DNA from: Acanthococcus lagerstroemiae | Lineage: Eukaryota > Arthropoda > Insecta > Hemiptera > Eriococcidae | Length of the DNA stretch: 64,000 nt | NCBI GenBank assembly: GCA_031841125.1 | Contig: CM063111.1 | Location: 42,358,955-42,422,954 of the forward strand | Direction of reading: 5' to 3' | Shown here: piece after piece, positions 33,381 through 43,129 of the stretch | Layout: the number at the start of each line of letters is the position of its first letter | Numbering within the stretch: position 1 is the first letter of the stretch | The notes under the pieces: generated by a model | What the model saw: only the letters and a program-made list of their open reading frames with translations | The model's database searches: none | Told to the model about the DNA's origin: nothing | Position numbers and translations under genes: made by a program

Positions 33381-35157
33381 CGACGGTTCAGATTTTTTTA
33401 CCGAAGAAATCGCTATTCCAAAAAAGAATAGACTTGCCCAACTCTGCTTTGAGCAATAATCCGTTGAGAAACCTTTTCTGGCATATTTTTTGTTTTTCAT
33501 GCCGTTTGAGCTTTCAGGTTTCTCGGATGACCCCTCTTAGTGAATTTTCGATTTTTTTCAACGCTAAATGACCGGGTAGCTACTTCATCGTGGCTCCATC
33601 ATTTTTCGATGGTTTCTGTTATTTTTTTTTCTAACAGAGGAGCAAGCCTTCCCCTAGTAAAAAGGCAAAGTTTTTTGTTTTTTTTTATATTTGTAATTTT
33701 GCCTCAAGTTGCCTCCTCCCTTCATTCGTCCTCGGGCCTGACAGTTGTCCTTTAGATACATGCTGACAGTAGCGTGGGTAGGTCGCCGTAAATAAGGGGT
33801 CTAAGCAAAAGTTGATGTTCTGAATTTTTGATACATTCGAGCGAGAAATTGTATTTTTGCCATCAAAGGGAAGGGTTTGAACCGCCAAACCTTACCATAG
33901 CCACGACTCTGCGTTGATTGGTTCAGTAGAAGACTAAAAACGGTATTTCATCGTAAAATCTGGCACATCGAGCCATTATCTGTGTTTATTGTATATACAT
34001 TGTAGATATAAGTACATTGACGTTATTCTTCTGAATTCGTGTTTTTCCAAGGATGATCGTCTAATTTATTCGTACCAGCTGATGGCGCGTGCTCTCCACC
34101 ATCATCTCAGCTGTTGAGTTGCGGTTCAACGGCACATGCGCGCACGCTGAGCGAAAAAATGTGCGCCCGGTTTCCGGCACCGATTGCCATTCCCCGATTC
34201 GGCGAAACAAAGATACATTTTAGCAACACTAAATTAGGGATATAATGTAGTTTCCCGGCGATACCTAATTCTGTTTCAACAATTTAACAGCTCTGAAATA
34301 TTTCCATTTCGAGACTAGATAGAGTCGATCGAGCTGGCACGTTACTCGCAGTACCTCTAAAAGGTGAGAGGGAAGACGCAAAACCAGCACACCCCGTAAC
34401 CGGTCTAACGTTTCCGCTTTCCCACAAGATTCTAATCAGTTTGTTAGCATTAATGGCATCAGCGGATCTATTCACTGCGTGATCGGTAATAAAGTAATAA
34501 CGATCGTCGGTAATTGAAGATGGCAAAGGGGGGCTGGAGAGAACACGATCGTGGACCAAGAGACGGATATATGTTGTCCTGATGTCTCGATGTGTGCTCG
34601 ATACCTCGAGAGTCGAGACAACAAAAATGGTGGACCTCGCGGTATCCCGAATCGTAGTTGAAAACTTCTGCAGAAACACAGCTACAGGGAAGCCATTGGG
34701 GAAAACTCGATTTAAATGAGTATGCAGATTGTCAATGGTGACGAAAATTTAGAAAGCTAACTCTTGTGAGAATCTGCAGTCAACTGATGGGAACAATGCC
34801 TGTTGGTAAGGATCTGTTGTTAAATATAGATTCCTTCTATTGGTTATTTATCAGTGTTTATGTGGCATTTGGTTCTGTTTTGATTTGGTTATTTCTGCGC
34901 TGCTGGGACATTGAACTGTTTCAGAACGTCGGAGCTATGGAATGCTTTCGAAAATTTCAATGCAGTGGCGAGGGAGCGCGTGAAGAGAGCAAACAGACCC
35001 AGGATTTCGAACGATGTTCTTGAAGTCCTGAGGATGTCAGTGGGATCACAGAACCCTACTACCTTGTAGAATGCGAGCGTACATGGATAAAGCTGCATGA
35101 GTCCCAACATGCGGTGCCCCCATTTTTATCCTGACTTTTTCCGTTGACGAGCGAATG
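33381..35157. other. Unique-looking DNA, CG-richer after 34,060
   Basis: No gene recognised. The part 34,060-35,157 has more CG dinucleotides than average and several open frames on both strands (for example 34,284-34,679 minus, 131 residues) without recognisable motifs. It could be a regulatory region. Confidence 0.3.
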
Positions 35158-35190
35158 CGTCGCGGGCAACCATCGAGGCTGCCCGCGACG
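35158..35190. other. GC-rich perfect hairpin
   Basis: CGTCGCGGGCA (35,158-35,168) and TGCCCGCGACG (35,180-35,190) are exact complements around an 11-base loop. This is the most stable short hairpin I noticed and lies in otherwise unique sequence. It could form in RNA from either strand; no poly-T follows, so it is not a pol III terminator. An open frame starts at 35,155 and reads across it. Confidence 0.5.
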
Positions 35191-36657
35191 AAGATCGAAG
35201 TTTCACGGCGAATGATGATATGTAAATGGCGGCTCTGCGTATTCGGGTTTATTGTGCTCCAGTGTGGTGGAGTCAGTGCCAAATGTCAAGTCCATTCTTT
35301 TGAAATGACAGGGATCGTGCCCGATATTGGTGAACATAATCCGCCCCAACAAGAAAATTGACTTGACCGTGACTTACACTTAGCCCCTTACGTAGAAATC
35401 TGGAAAATTAACTTTCGATTTCGTTTTCACGCACTTAGAGGGTGAGGCGTCAGGCTCTGCTACCCTTATCTAGATCTCGGTTTGGTAATGAGATAGCGCC
35501 TCATCTGTGAAACATGTCATTCGCTAGATACGCGCATTATATTTTATCTATTACTGGCCATTTGAATCATGGAGGAATTTGTTGAATTTCTTGGTATGTA
35601 GTAGGTATAGGTACTGGGAACGACTATCTTGTCACGGGTTGGTTGCACACAGTGCGGTCGTAATTATGCCCTTGGACTGTATTTCTTGCTTTAATAAATA
35701 ACCCCATTTCCGATAACAAAAAAAAGTAAGTCGTGAGCTTCTTTTTGTGTGTGTGTGTGTTTCGTAGCATATGTTTAATTATTGAACAAAAATGGTATAG
35801 CTGCAATTCATTATAATAAGCGAGACTCGCCGAATTTGTTGAACTCGTTGAAATGATTTCCAGTCCACATTTCGACAGCATCTCATCGATCTTCATTCTC
35901 CCTTCGTGAGTCTTCTTCAGTCGAAACGGAGAAGCATATCGTTAAGCTTGTCAGTTAATTGGGCTTTGTATGAAAACCGAGGTAACTTTTAAGCCTGTAT
36001 TTTTCAACAATTTTCCATTCGCTGGCAAACTCTTCAGCGCGTCAAAAAAGCTTTATTTGAGCTGGTCTGACTAGACCTTGCTCGAGGTCGTTGGTTCAAT
36101 GCACTTCGATTTTAGCGGGAAAGAAGAGCGAGCTCGATTTCTGAAAGTTGATGTCGTGCTGACTTTTTGAAATCAAACGGTGGGAGTACGGTCGTTAGAC
36201 TGATGACCTTATCATCATCATCATCATCATCACTGTCCTACATTCGCTATTGTTGGTCATAACCCCCATATGACTATTACTCGCTCACATCATTCTAGAT
36301 CACTTAGAGAGCTTTCTCAGCTTTCTAGTGCTTTGATGATTATGAGTAATTTGAAGAACGAAAAACACCGCTTGCTTCGCTCCTGTTGTTCATATACGGC
36401 ATGGAAAGTCAAGGTAGACCACTGCGAGGTGAAGTGTACCACTCGTGGATTAGTATTCGTTTCCAAGTTGGTTGACACCGTGAGTGAGTGAATAGGATTT
36501 AAAACAGTTTCATTGGTGTAATAGCAGGGAGGGGAGAATAAGAGCGTATTTCACGAGGGATTCAGCCACATCTCCTTTGAAAGTTTATTTCCAAACGTAG
36601 AATACCAAATTTTCAAACTGTTGTAGTCAGAAAAGATAGGCTAAGATGCCTCATAAG
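35191..36657. other. Non-coding DNA with two microsatellites
   Basis: A (GT)n run lies at about 35,747-35,762 and an (ATC)n run at 36,211-36,233. I found no supported gene. The + frame at 35,155-35,361 contains ICKWRLCVFGFIVLQCGG, which could look like a signal peptide, but nothing else supports it. Confidence 0.35.
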
Positions 36658-36879
36658 CAGTAGCGTAGCCGGGGGGCGAATGCCCCCAAGGCACCTGAAA
36701 TTGAATGTAAATTATGCAAAAATTTCGCTCGAGCAGTAATTTTACCTTCATTTTTATAAAATAGTCCTCTAATATCGGCAATTTTGAAAAAATACCTTAA
36801 TTTTCGACTTTTCCTCCCTTGAAAGTCTTACTTTACCCTCCCCCCCCTCTCCCCTGGGAAAATCCTGGCTACGCCACTG
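36658..36879. mobile_element. hAT-like MITE, CAGT(A/G)GCGTAGCC family, copy 1
   Basis: The left end CAGTAGCGTAGCC and right end GGCTACGCCACTG are a near-perfect terminal inverted repeat. An 8-bp target duplication with one mismatch flanks it: CTCATAAG (36,650-36,657) and CTCGTAAG (36,880-36,887). Eight bases and CAGTG tips are the hallmark of hAT elements. The interior phrase TAGTCCTCTAATATCGGCAA recurs, inverted, in the copies at 39.8 and 54.3 kb. Confidence 0.85.
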
Positions 36880-36887
36880 CTCGTAAG

Positions 36888-37145
36888 TAGATAGGTATTG
36901 ATGCCAATTTTCGAGTTATCTCACATTTTAAATTACTCTCAGCCGGGTCTGTTTGTGAACTGAACTATCGAATTATAAATTTTCATTTTCTAAGATTTTT
37001 CGCGACAGTTAAGGGGTCACGTTGCTGCATGATGTCACTGATAGATTGCACATAATACTATGCAAGAAATGTTCTATTTCGATGCTGTCTGACGTTTGTA
37101 TCTTCATATTTCTGTGTTGAAATGGTGCTCAGTTCCAACATATAA
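36888..37145. other. Short non-coding spacer
   Basis: I see nothing here beyond AT-rich sequence between two elements. Confidence 0.4.
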
Positions 37146-37571
37146 CAGGGTGACCACTTGATCATTTCTTCCATTTTGAGTCATCTGAGGTTATTTCTAA
37201 TAATTTTCCCTCGACAATGGTCATTTGAGTCAGTTTTGTGGAAGTTTCGCCTTCAAATACTGGAAATTCTGCTGATTATGAAGAAAATTATTTTCTTCTT
37301 CATTTTGTGCTTCCGTTGTGCAGTGTAAATAAAATTGAAATTCAATTTTCCAACAGATTGCTGTAAATACTTCCAGCGCAACTCTAGCTAGTTAGTTGGG
37401 GGAGGGGGTTGAAAGTATGTATGATGACGAGTAATGTGTAAGGGAGAAGCATAAAAAAGAAGGAAAAATCGCAAATAGTTTCCAATTCTGGTCATTTTGT
37501 GTCATTTTTCATACGTATTTAATAAGGTCATTTTCTATGTTTCGTTTCTTAAATTTCGAGTGGTCACCCTG
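37146..37571. mobile_element. CAGGGTGACCACTTG element
   Basis: The left tip CAGGGTGACCACTTG pairs with the right tip CGAGTGGTCACCCTG. The interior has TCATTT-rich words at both ends (ATCATTTCTTCCATTTTGAGTC; GGTCATTTTGTGTCATTTTTC). Flanking 5-mers (TATAA, ACATA) do not match, although ACATA occurs three bases further out on the left. It is about 426 bp and non-coding. By its tips it belongs with the CAGGGTG group. Confidence 0.65.
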
Positions 37572-37850
37572 ACATAATTACTCTATTTGTCAATTTCTCA
37601 AAAAGAAACCTTAATTTTTTAGATGAATCCCCACTGTTCTTGTGACATTGGATATTGAAGAATTGATCCACAAGTGGTACATTTATTTCCTCATGTCGAG
37701 TTGTGATGACCTGATCATTTTTTGAATGTGTTTGTGATTTTTACCCTCTTCCCCATTTCTCCATCACTACTCCTGTAGAGTGGAAATGAAGAAACTGATC
37801 GGTAATAGGTAATTTACCTTTTGTGAATTACATATATGGAGTTAGCTTTA

Positions 37851-38078
37851 TAGTAAACTCTAGATTATTCGAACTAATTTGCTGTACGAATATATTTATT
37901 TGAACTCTACATCTAAAATAATACAGAAACAAGGGAATTCAAATTACATTTTCTTAAATTAATTTTGTTTTTAAGAACTCTGCAGAATCAAGAGTTTAAG
38001 TAATACGGAAGGTCAAATAATAGAGAGATCAAATTATGAGAAGGAAATTCTCAGGTTCAATTAACCGGGAGTGTACTG
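37851..38078. mobile_element. Tigger/pogo-like MITE with TA duplication
   Basis: The left end TA|TAGTAAACTC..GATTATTCGAAC and the right end GTTCAATTAACCGGGAGTGTACTG|TA are inverted copies with several substitutions (consensus CAGTACACTC). TA flanks both sides (37,849-37,850 and 38,079-38,080). It is about 228 bp and non-coding. Tip sequence and TA target fit pogo/Tigger MITEs. Confidence 0.65.
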
Positions 38079-38213
38079 TATTACCGACTTTTCGAAGAAA
38101 AGGGAGGTATTACACTCGTCACAGTTGTGAAGTTGGGGGCGGGGGCAATGTTTTTTTTGCGTTTCAGAGTGTTTAGAACACGACTGTAATAGTGGCTGAA
38201 TTTCAGGTTTCCT

Positions 38214-38860
38214 TATATATATATATATATGTACACCTTAATTTTGTGGGAAGAAAATCTCAGAAACTATTGAATCAATTGATTCCAAATTTTGGTATAT
38301 TATGGAGAAGTACTCGAAGTTGTTAAAATAAGCTTTTGAAGGCAATCGGTCGAGCCGTTCGTGAGTTTTCCTTGAGGACAAAATTTGTGGCACAAAAATC
38401 TCAGGAACTATCGAATCATTTGATTCCAAATTTTGGTACATTATAGAGAAGTACTCGAAGTTGTATTGGTGAAAGTTTGATGACAATCGGTTGAGTCGTT
38501 CACGAGTTTCCTCAATTTAAGTTCAGCATAAGAAGCGCAAGGCGACTTATGTACTCGATGTTGTTTGGGATTTAATTTATACGAAATCAAATTTTGATAG
38601 CCGCGTAGTTTTGTTGTATTATACAAATGTTTCGGTCTTACACGTTTCCGCCTTGAATGTATCGATTTCAAATTTATACGAACTCTAATTTTGATAGCCG
38701 GGTAGTTTTATATTTTTATAATACTATTCCCTGTCGAGAGTTGCGTTTTTTAAAACGTGAATGGCCTTAAACATTTCAGCCGAATACCACTAGTCCTTGT
38801 CGACATTTGCGTTTTTTAAAACGTTAACGACTTAAAACGTGTCGACAGTGTCTTGATTTC
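38214..38860. repeat. TA microsatellite and three local duplications
   Basis: After a TA run (38,214-38,230), a 141-bp unit with AATCTCAG.AACTAT and GATTCCAAATTTTGGTA repeats at 38,256 and 38,397. Then a unit with TTTTGATAGCCG(C/G)GTAGTTTT repeats near 38,595 and 38,690. Then CTTGTCGA or CTGTCGA followed by TTGCGTTTTTTAAAACGT repeats near 38,730 and 38,797. The stretch is a patchwork of stepwise duplications. Confidence 0.6.
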
Positions 38861-38987
38861 GCGAGGAACGAGCGAAGCGAGTTCCGAGTACTTTTCGCTA
38901 CTACTGCGAGGAACGAGCGAAGCGAGTTCCGAGTGCTTTTCGGCCGAAGGCCGAAAAGTCGGTACTGCTTTCGCGAAGCGAAAGCAG
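38861..38987. repeat. Chain of palindromes and a 45-bp tandem duplication
   Basis: A unit beginning GCGAGGAACGAGCGAAGCGA and continuing GTTCCGAGT occurs at 38,861 and 38,906. It is followed by two near-perfect hairpins: CTTTTCGGCC-GAA-GGCCGAAAAG (38,936-38,958) and CTGCTTTCGC-GAA-GCGAAAGCAG (38,965-38,987). The motif GAGCGAAGCGAG is itself nearly palindromic. The local CG density is far above the surroundings. Confidence 0.7.
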
Positions 38988-39020
38988 TTTTTTTTTCAAT
39001 ATGTTTATCTGATGAAACAT

Positions 39021-39292
39021 CAGGGTCTACCGGTCTCGGAAGTTCCAGAAAACCCGGAAAAGTCCCGGAGGCTAAAAGTAGGTCCTGAAACTCGGGAAAA
39101 GTCCCGGAATTTTTTGCAAATATTGAACACAATTTTTCCTCCAAAGTTTGGACTGTTTAGAGATGTTGTCAACCAACGTGAATTTGTAAGAATTTGAAAC
39201 AATAATTTTTCAAAAGTCAGCTTTAGTGAACTCGAACGGAAAGTCCCGGAAAAGTCCCGGAATTCCAAAACTGAATTCTTTTAGCCATCCTG
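39021..39292. mobile_element. CAGGGTCTACC element with 5-bp duplication AACAT
   Basis: The left tip CAGGGTCTACC and the diverged right tip TAGCCATCCTG enclose 272 bp with repeated AAAGTCCCGGAA words. A perfect 5-bp duplication, AACAT, flanks it (39,016-39,020 and 39,293-39,297). The right tip is eroded, but the duplication confirms the boundary. It belongs with the elements at 782, 40,644, 49,989 and 63,366. Confidence 0.75.
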
Positions 39293-39641
39293 AACATGTT
39301 CGCATCTCAAATAAACTTCCTCAGTCAAGTAAAACTGAATTTAAAACTGATCCGCAAGTGGTACATTAAATTATTTCTCTTCGCTAAACTCGGTGAGACT
39401 GGGAAAATGTCGAAAAAACTGACTTTTCTCTCGTTAGGCCTGTGTTGAAGCTTTGTAGAGAAAGGGTTATTTTAACCTGCTCTTTTCAGCATTTCTGAAG
39501 CATGTAGCAGTTGTGAAGAACCTTTCTGATATGGAATTTTAAAAGGAACGATTTTTGCTTGGAGCCTTTTTTCTTTAGTTTGATATTTCCCGATATTTTC
39601 AAAAAACTAGTTTTGAAGGACTCCTTCCTATAACTGTGGAC

Positions 39642-40558
39642 CAGAGTAGGGCGTTATTCGAATAATAATCATGAATAAAAGTTCAATCATTATTCGTTAT
39701 TCATTATTTGTAAACACGTAAAATTATTCATCAATTATTATTCAGTAAAATGAAGATGTGAATAATATTCGTCAATCATCGTCATTCGTTATTCATTGCG
39801 GACGCAGTAACAAAACAAAAAATTTAACGAGGATCAGTGGCGTGGCCCGGATTTTTCCAAAGGGGGCCGAGGGAGGGGGAAAATAAGATTTTCAAGGGAG
39901 AAAAAGTCGAAAATTGGAGTACTTTTTAAAAATCGCCAATATAAGAGGACTATGTAGAAATATTGGGAGGGGGAATTTGTGTGTGTGTGGGGGGGATTTT
40001 TTGGGGAAGGTGGAAGATTTTTCTTGGGATTTTTTTGGGGGAGGGGGTATTTTTTCTTAGGAGTATTTTTTGGGGTGGGGTAAAATATTTTTGTTAGGAG
40101 GGGTGTAAAAATATATATTTTTTGAGAATTTTTTTCTTGGGGGTTAGAAATATTTTGTTGGAAGGGGGTGTAAAAAGATATTTTTTGGGGAATTTTTGGG
40201 GGAGTAGAAATATTTTTTGGTGGGGGTATATTTTTTCTCCCTAATTTTACTGGGGTAATTAGAAAGTAAATAAAGTTTTTCCGATTTTCTCGGAGGGGGG
40301 CAAATGACTGCGACAGGGGAGGGCAACGCCCCTCTGTCCCCACTTTGGTTACGAGTCTGATTTTATTATTCGCGTGATTTGAATACTGATTACCGAATAA
40401 TGAATGACTACTCATTATTCATACTTACAACTAACGAATAAACTATTCGTTATTCGTTATTCCTGCGCTTATGAATAACGAATAAAATATTCATTATTCA
40501 TGAATAACGAATAAAGGTTGCGTTATTCATTATTCGAATATTATTCTGCCCAACTCTG
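39642..40558. mobile_element. hAT-like element with perfect 8-bp duplication
   Basis: The left tip CAGAGTAGGGCGTTATTCG and the right tip CGAATATTATTCTGCCCAACTCTG are inverted repeats. The exact 8-bp duplication CTGTGGAC stands at 39,634-39,641 and 40,559-40,566. The sub-terminal regions consist of many ATTATTCGTTATTCAT words in both orientations. At 917 bp it holds no transposase. A second element (39,835-40,359) is inserted in its middle. Confidence 0.9.
39835..40359. mobile_element. Nested CAGTGGCGTGGCC element with G-rich internal repeats
   Basis: The left tip CAGTGGCGTGGCC and the interior phrase TTTCAAGGGAGAAAAAGTCG then AAAATTGGAG and AAGAGGACTATGTAGAAATAT match the hAT-like MITE family at 36,658 and 54,310. 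The right tip (GGTTACGAGTCTG) is poorly conserved, and no 8-bp duplication could be found. The middle (about 39,980-40,240) is an expanded tract of GGGG(G)-ATTTTT variants, strongly G/T-rich on the + strand and a candidate for G-quadruplex formation. The lysine/proline-rich minus frame across it (39,834-40,415) comes from this tract and does not look real. Confidence 0.65.
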
Positions 40559-40643
40559 CTGTGGACGCAGGAGAGTTAGTTGAGGTAAGTTTTTTCTATA
40601 ACGAGGGGCTCGTACCCAACAACTTCCCACAATAAAGCCCTAG

Positions 40644-40991
40644 CAGGGTATCTACAGATGCTGAAAAGTCCTAAATTTTGAAAATAGGTCCTAAAAGTTT
40701 TGAAAAGTGCTGAAATGAAAAAAAAAAAAAAAAATTGAAAAGTCCTTCATTTCTGTTAGAAATATTCAAAAATAAATGTTTCTTGATTCCTATGATTGGT
40801 CATTAAAAAGTGTAGCGCAGGATCTAGAAGTAGAGGAGCAAAAAGGAGGGAGAGGCAAAGATTGGAACCCCCCCCCCCCCCAAAAAAAATTGTCCACTTG
40901 GGGAAAAGATGGAAAACATGCCAGCTACCGGCTTGCAAAGGGTCCTGGAAAAGTACTGCATTTTTACTTTTCAATTTCTGTAGACACCCTG
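40644..40991. mobile_element. CAGGGTATCTAC element with 5-bp duplication CCTAG
   Basis: This is a shorter relative of 782-1503. It shares CTGAAAAGTCCT, TTTTGAAAATAGGTCCTAAAA and the right end TTTTTACTTTTCAATTTCTG then TAGACACCCTG. The 5-bp duplication CCTAG is perfect (40,639-40,643 and 40,992-40,996). It is about 348 bp, with a C-run/A-run pair in the middle and no coding capacity. Confidence 0.9.
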
Positions 40992-41102
40992 CCTAGCTAT
41001 GAATTTTATCTTTTTCAAAACCGTACCGTGCCTGTCCTACTCATATTGACTAAAAGATTCTTTCAGGCGAGTCCCGAGTTTCATGTAGAGGCGAGACCCA
41101 TA

Positions 41103-41777
41103 TAGTGAGACAGTGCCAGCAGTGAGACATTGTGAATAAATGGGGTAATAATGGAAAATTTGGATCCAGATGTAGAGGAGATGTGCATGCAGTGTTATCA
41201 TACATTATAATGTAGTTGGTTATGTTAAATATACTTGCCTCTTTCGAAAACTAACTAATAAAAAAAAAATGTGCTTGAAAACAAAATAGTGTCTTAAATC
41301 TTTTCAGTCTGTTTTTTACAAGAAATTTTTCTGTCAGCGGCAGAAATGTGAAATTGATACACAAAGGAATTGTACATTTTACCTTCGAGTTGAGATAGGA
41401 AATTATTGTTCGGAGTCTTCATTGTTGAGTAATAAATTACTTATCTGCATGATGCTGTAGTATCTAACAATGAGGCAGCCTTATCAGTATCAATAGTGTG
41501 CGTCTTATCGAAGCATTTCGCGGAAGGTTATCATTTAGCGTTGAAATATTCTGGCTTTAAACGTTGAATTGGGTTAATCTGAAGACAACAACTCGAAAAA
41601 TAATTGGGTTTGATGAAGAGACTATGCGAAAAGCTGTGGAGAATTGACTGAACGAAAATCGGTTGAGTTCAGTGTCAAGAAGCCAGGTCCTAGAGTTCTT
41701 GATGAGCGCATATTACCTCGTGATTGAATAGTCTTAGTTCATTTTTTTTCTCGTGTTGAAATAATACTGTCTCACTG
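41103..41777. mobile_element. TA-target element with AGTGAGACAGT tips and a decayed frame
   Basis: The left tip TAGTGAGACAGT and the right tip ACTGTCTCACTG are inverted (consensus CAGTGAGACAGT). TA stands outside both ends (41,101-41,102 and 41,778-41,779). The interior of about 675 bp includes a broken + frame near 41,575-41,740 (TTTRKIIGFDEETMRKAVEN, then a stop and frame changes). This vaguely recalls the N-terminal DNA-binding part of pogo-type transposases but is too decayed to assign. Confidence 0.55.
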
Positions 41778-41779
41778 TA

Positions 41780-43129
41780 GGAATACCTACGTCTGAGTGT
41801 TGGATGTCTAGGTTCAAACAGTGAGGCACGACGACCTCACAAGTGCAATTTGAACGCTGCAGCTCTTGAATTGAAGCTGCATATGTGAGCTTTCTGTTGC
41901 GTCAATTTTTCTTAAACCAATTAGAATTTCTCGAAGTTCTGAAGAAAGTTCGATAAGTGTCACTGTCTGAGTTTTCCCCCTACTCGTGCGAAAAGTTGAC
42001 AGCGATTTAAACGTACCTGCTGTCTTCCCGGTATAATAATTTTCTTAAGCGATAACGCGAAATGGCATATTGTACTCAAAAGTAGAGTACACGTTGTATC
42101 ATCGTATTTTTTAAAAATATTTTTTGCATTCCCACCACGCCAAAACAAACGGGAACCAATTTAAATTTGAATAATGCCGATGATTTATGTACGCTTCATG
42201 CCTATGTGTGTGGAACAGTTTAAGCTAAATGTATACAACGGAGTGGCGGCGACGTCGAAACAATAGCCAAAAACAAAGGTCTTATCCAAATAACGCGGAG
42301 AAAAAAATGAAAATGTTTTACTTCTGTACCCGTCTAATGAAGAGTGAATGAACGGGCGTACCCCCTCCCTCGTATATTTTTCACGGCGCGGTATTTGCAG
42401 AGCGACATAAGGGTCCATTCGAATGAACCTGTGAAAGAGGTTAATAAGCGCGCGAGAGCGACGAGTCTTCCCAATTCCCAGCACCTCTTTCGAAGAGCAT
42501 CGAAGGATCGGTATGCGTTTGTAGCTCCTTCGTATTTCGAAAGGACAAAGGGATGAGCGCCAGATCGTGCTCGAGAGCGCCGGAGAGAGAAGAGGGAGAG
42601 GCCACACTGCGTTTTTGTAACAAATTTCGCGTTACTCTTTGTACGTAATTGGTCGAATTCAGGCGGCAATTTCGCAAAAATGGCGCCAACGTTGATAGGC
42701 GATGACCTAGTATTTCGGCTGCGTGCAGCTTGCTTCGTTATCAGGTCGCTTACATTGTAAACACCAAGGCGTGTGCTTTCCAAAGTTCTGACAGATGGTG
42801 AAGTCCTATTTGCGAGCGTACTCGACACGTACTGGTGGCCTGATTCATGCATCGAGGTTTTCTGTGTTGCGAATGACTACGACCTGAAAACAAGCGTATA
42901 AGTGCCGCCTTGAGGGATCTTGGATATCGAAAAACGCATTATTTCACCGAAGAAGTACTGTTTTTCCTCTTGGGAAAAGGTGGTATCCTCCTCTTCCTTG
43001 GGAAAGTCTTGCTTATCTAGGGAAAAGTCTAATAGCACCGGTGATTGAGTGGATGGGGTACAAGTAAAGGTGGCGGTGTCTTGGCAAAAATGTCTCGACC
43101 ACAGTATGTATATCACGATCCCCCAAGTC
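41780..43129. other. Unique-looking DNA, CG-richer at 42,180-42,860
   Basis: The CG-richer part has overlapping open frames on both strands (longest 42,334-42,852 minus, 172 residues), none recognisable. An AAATGGCG word (42,678-42,685), like a YY1/Pleiohomeotic site, lies within it, so it could be a promoter region for either strand. I do not call a gene. Confidence 0.3.

Noticed and set aside
36060..36125. A tRNA-like stretch with GGTTCAATGC as a possible B box
   Set aside because: The remaining sequence does not form the four arms, and the A-box position is poor.
37146..37571. A 5-bp target duplication for this CAGGGTGACCAC element
   Set aside because: The adjacent 5-mers (TATAA and ACATA) differ. 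An ACATA three bases out on the left may be chance, so I did not count it as supporting the 5-bp rule.
39834..40415. A 193-codon lysine/proline-rich frame on the minus strand
   Set aside because: It is the translation of the GGGG-ATTTTT low-complexity tract inside a nested MITE, with no domain or start context.
42334..42852. A 172-codon minus-strand frame and overlapping plus-strand frames
   Set aside because: Both strands are open over the same CG-richer patch, no motif is recognisable, and no convincing splice sites flank it.
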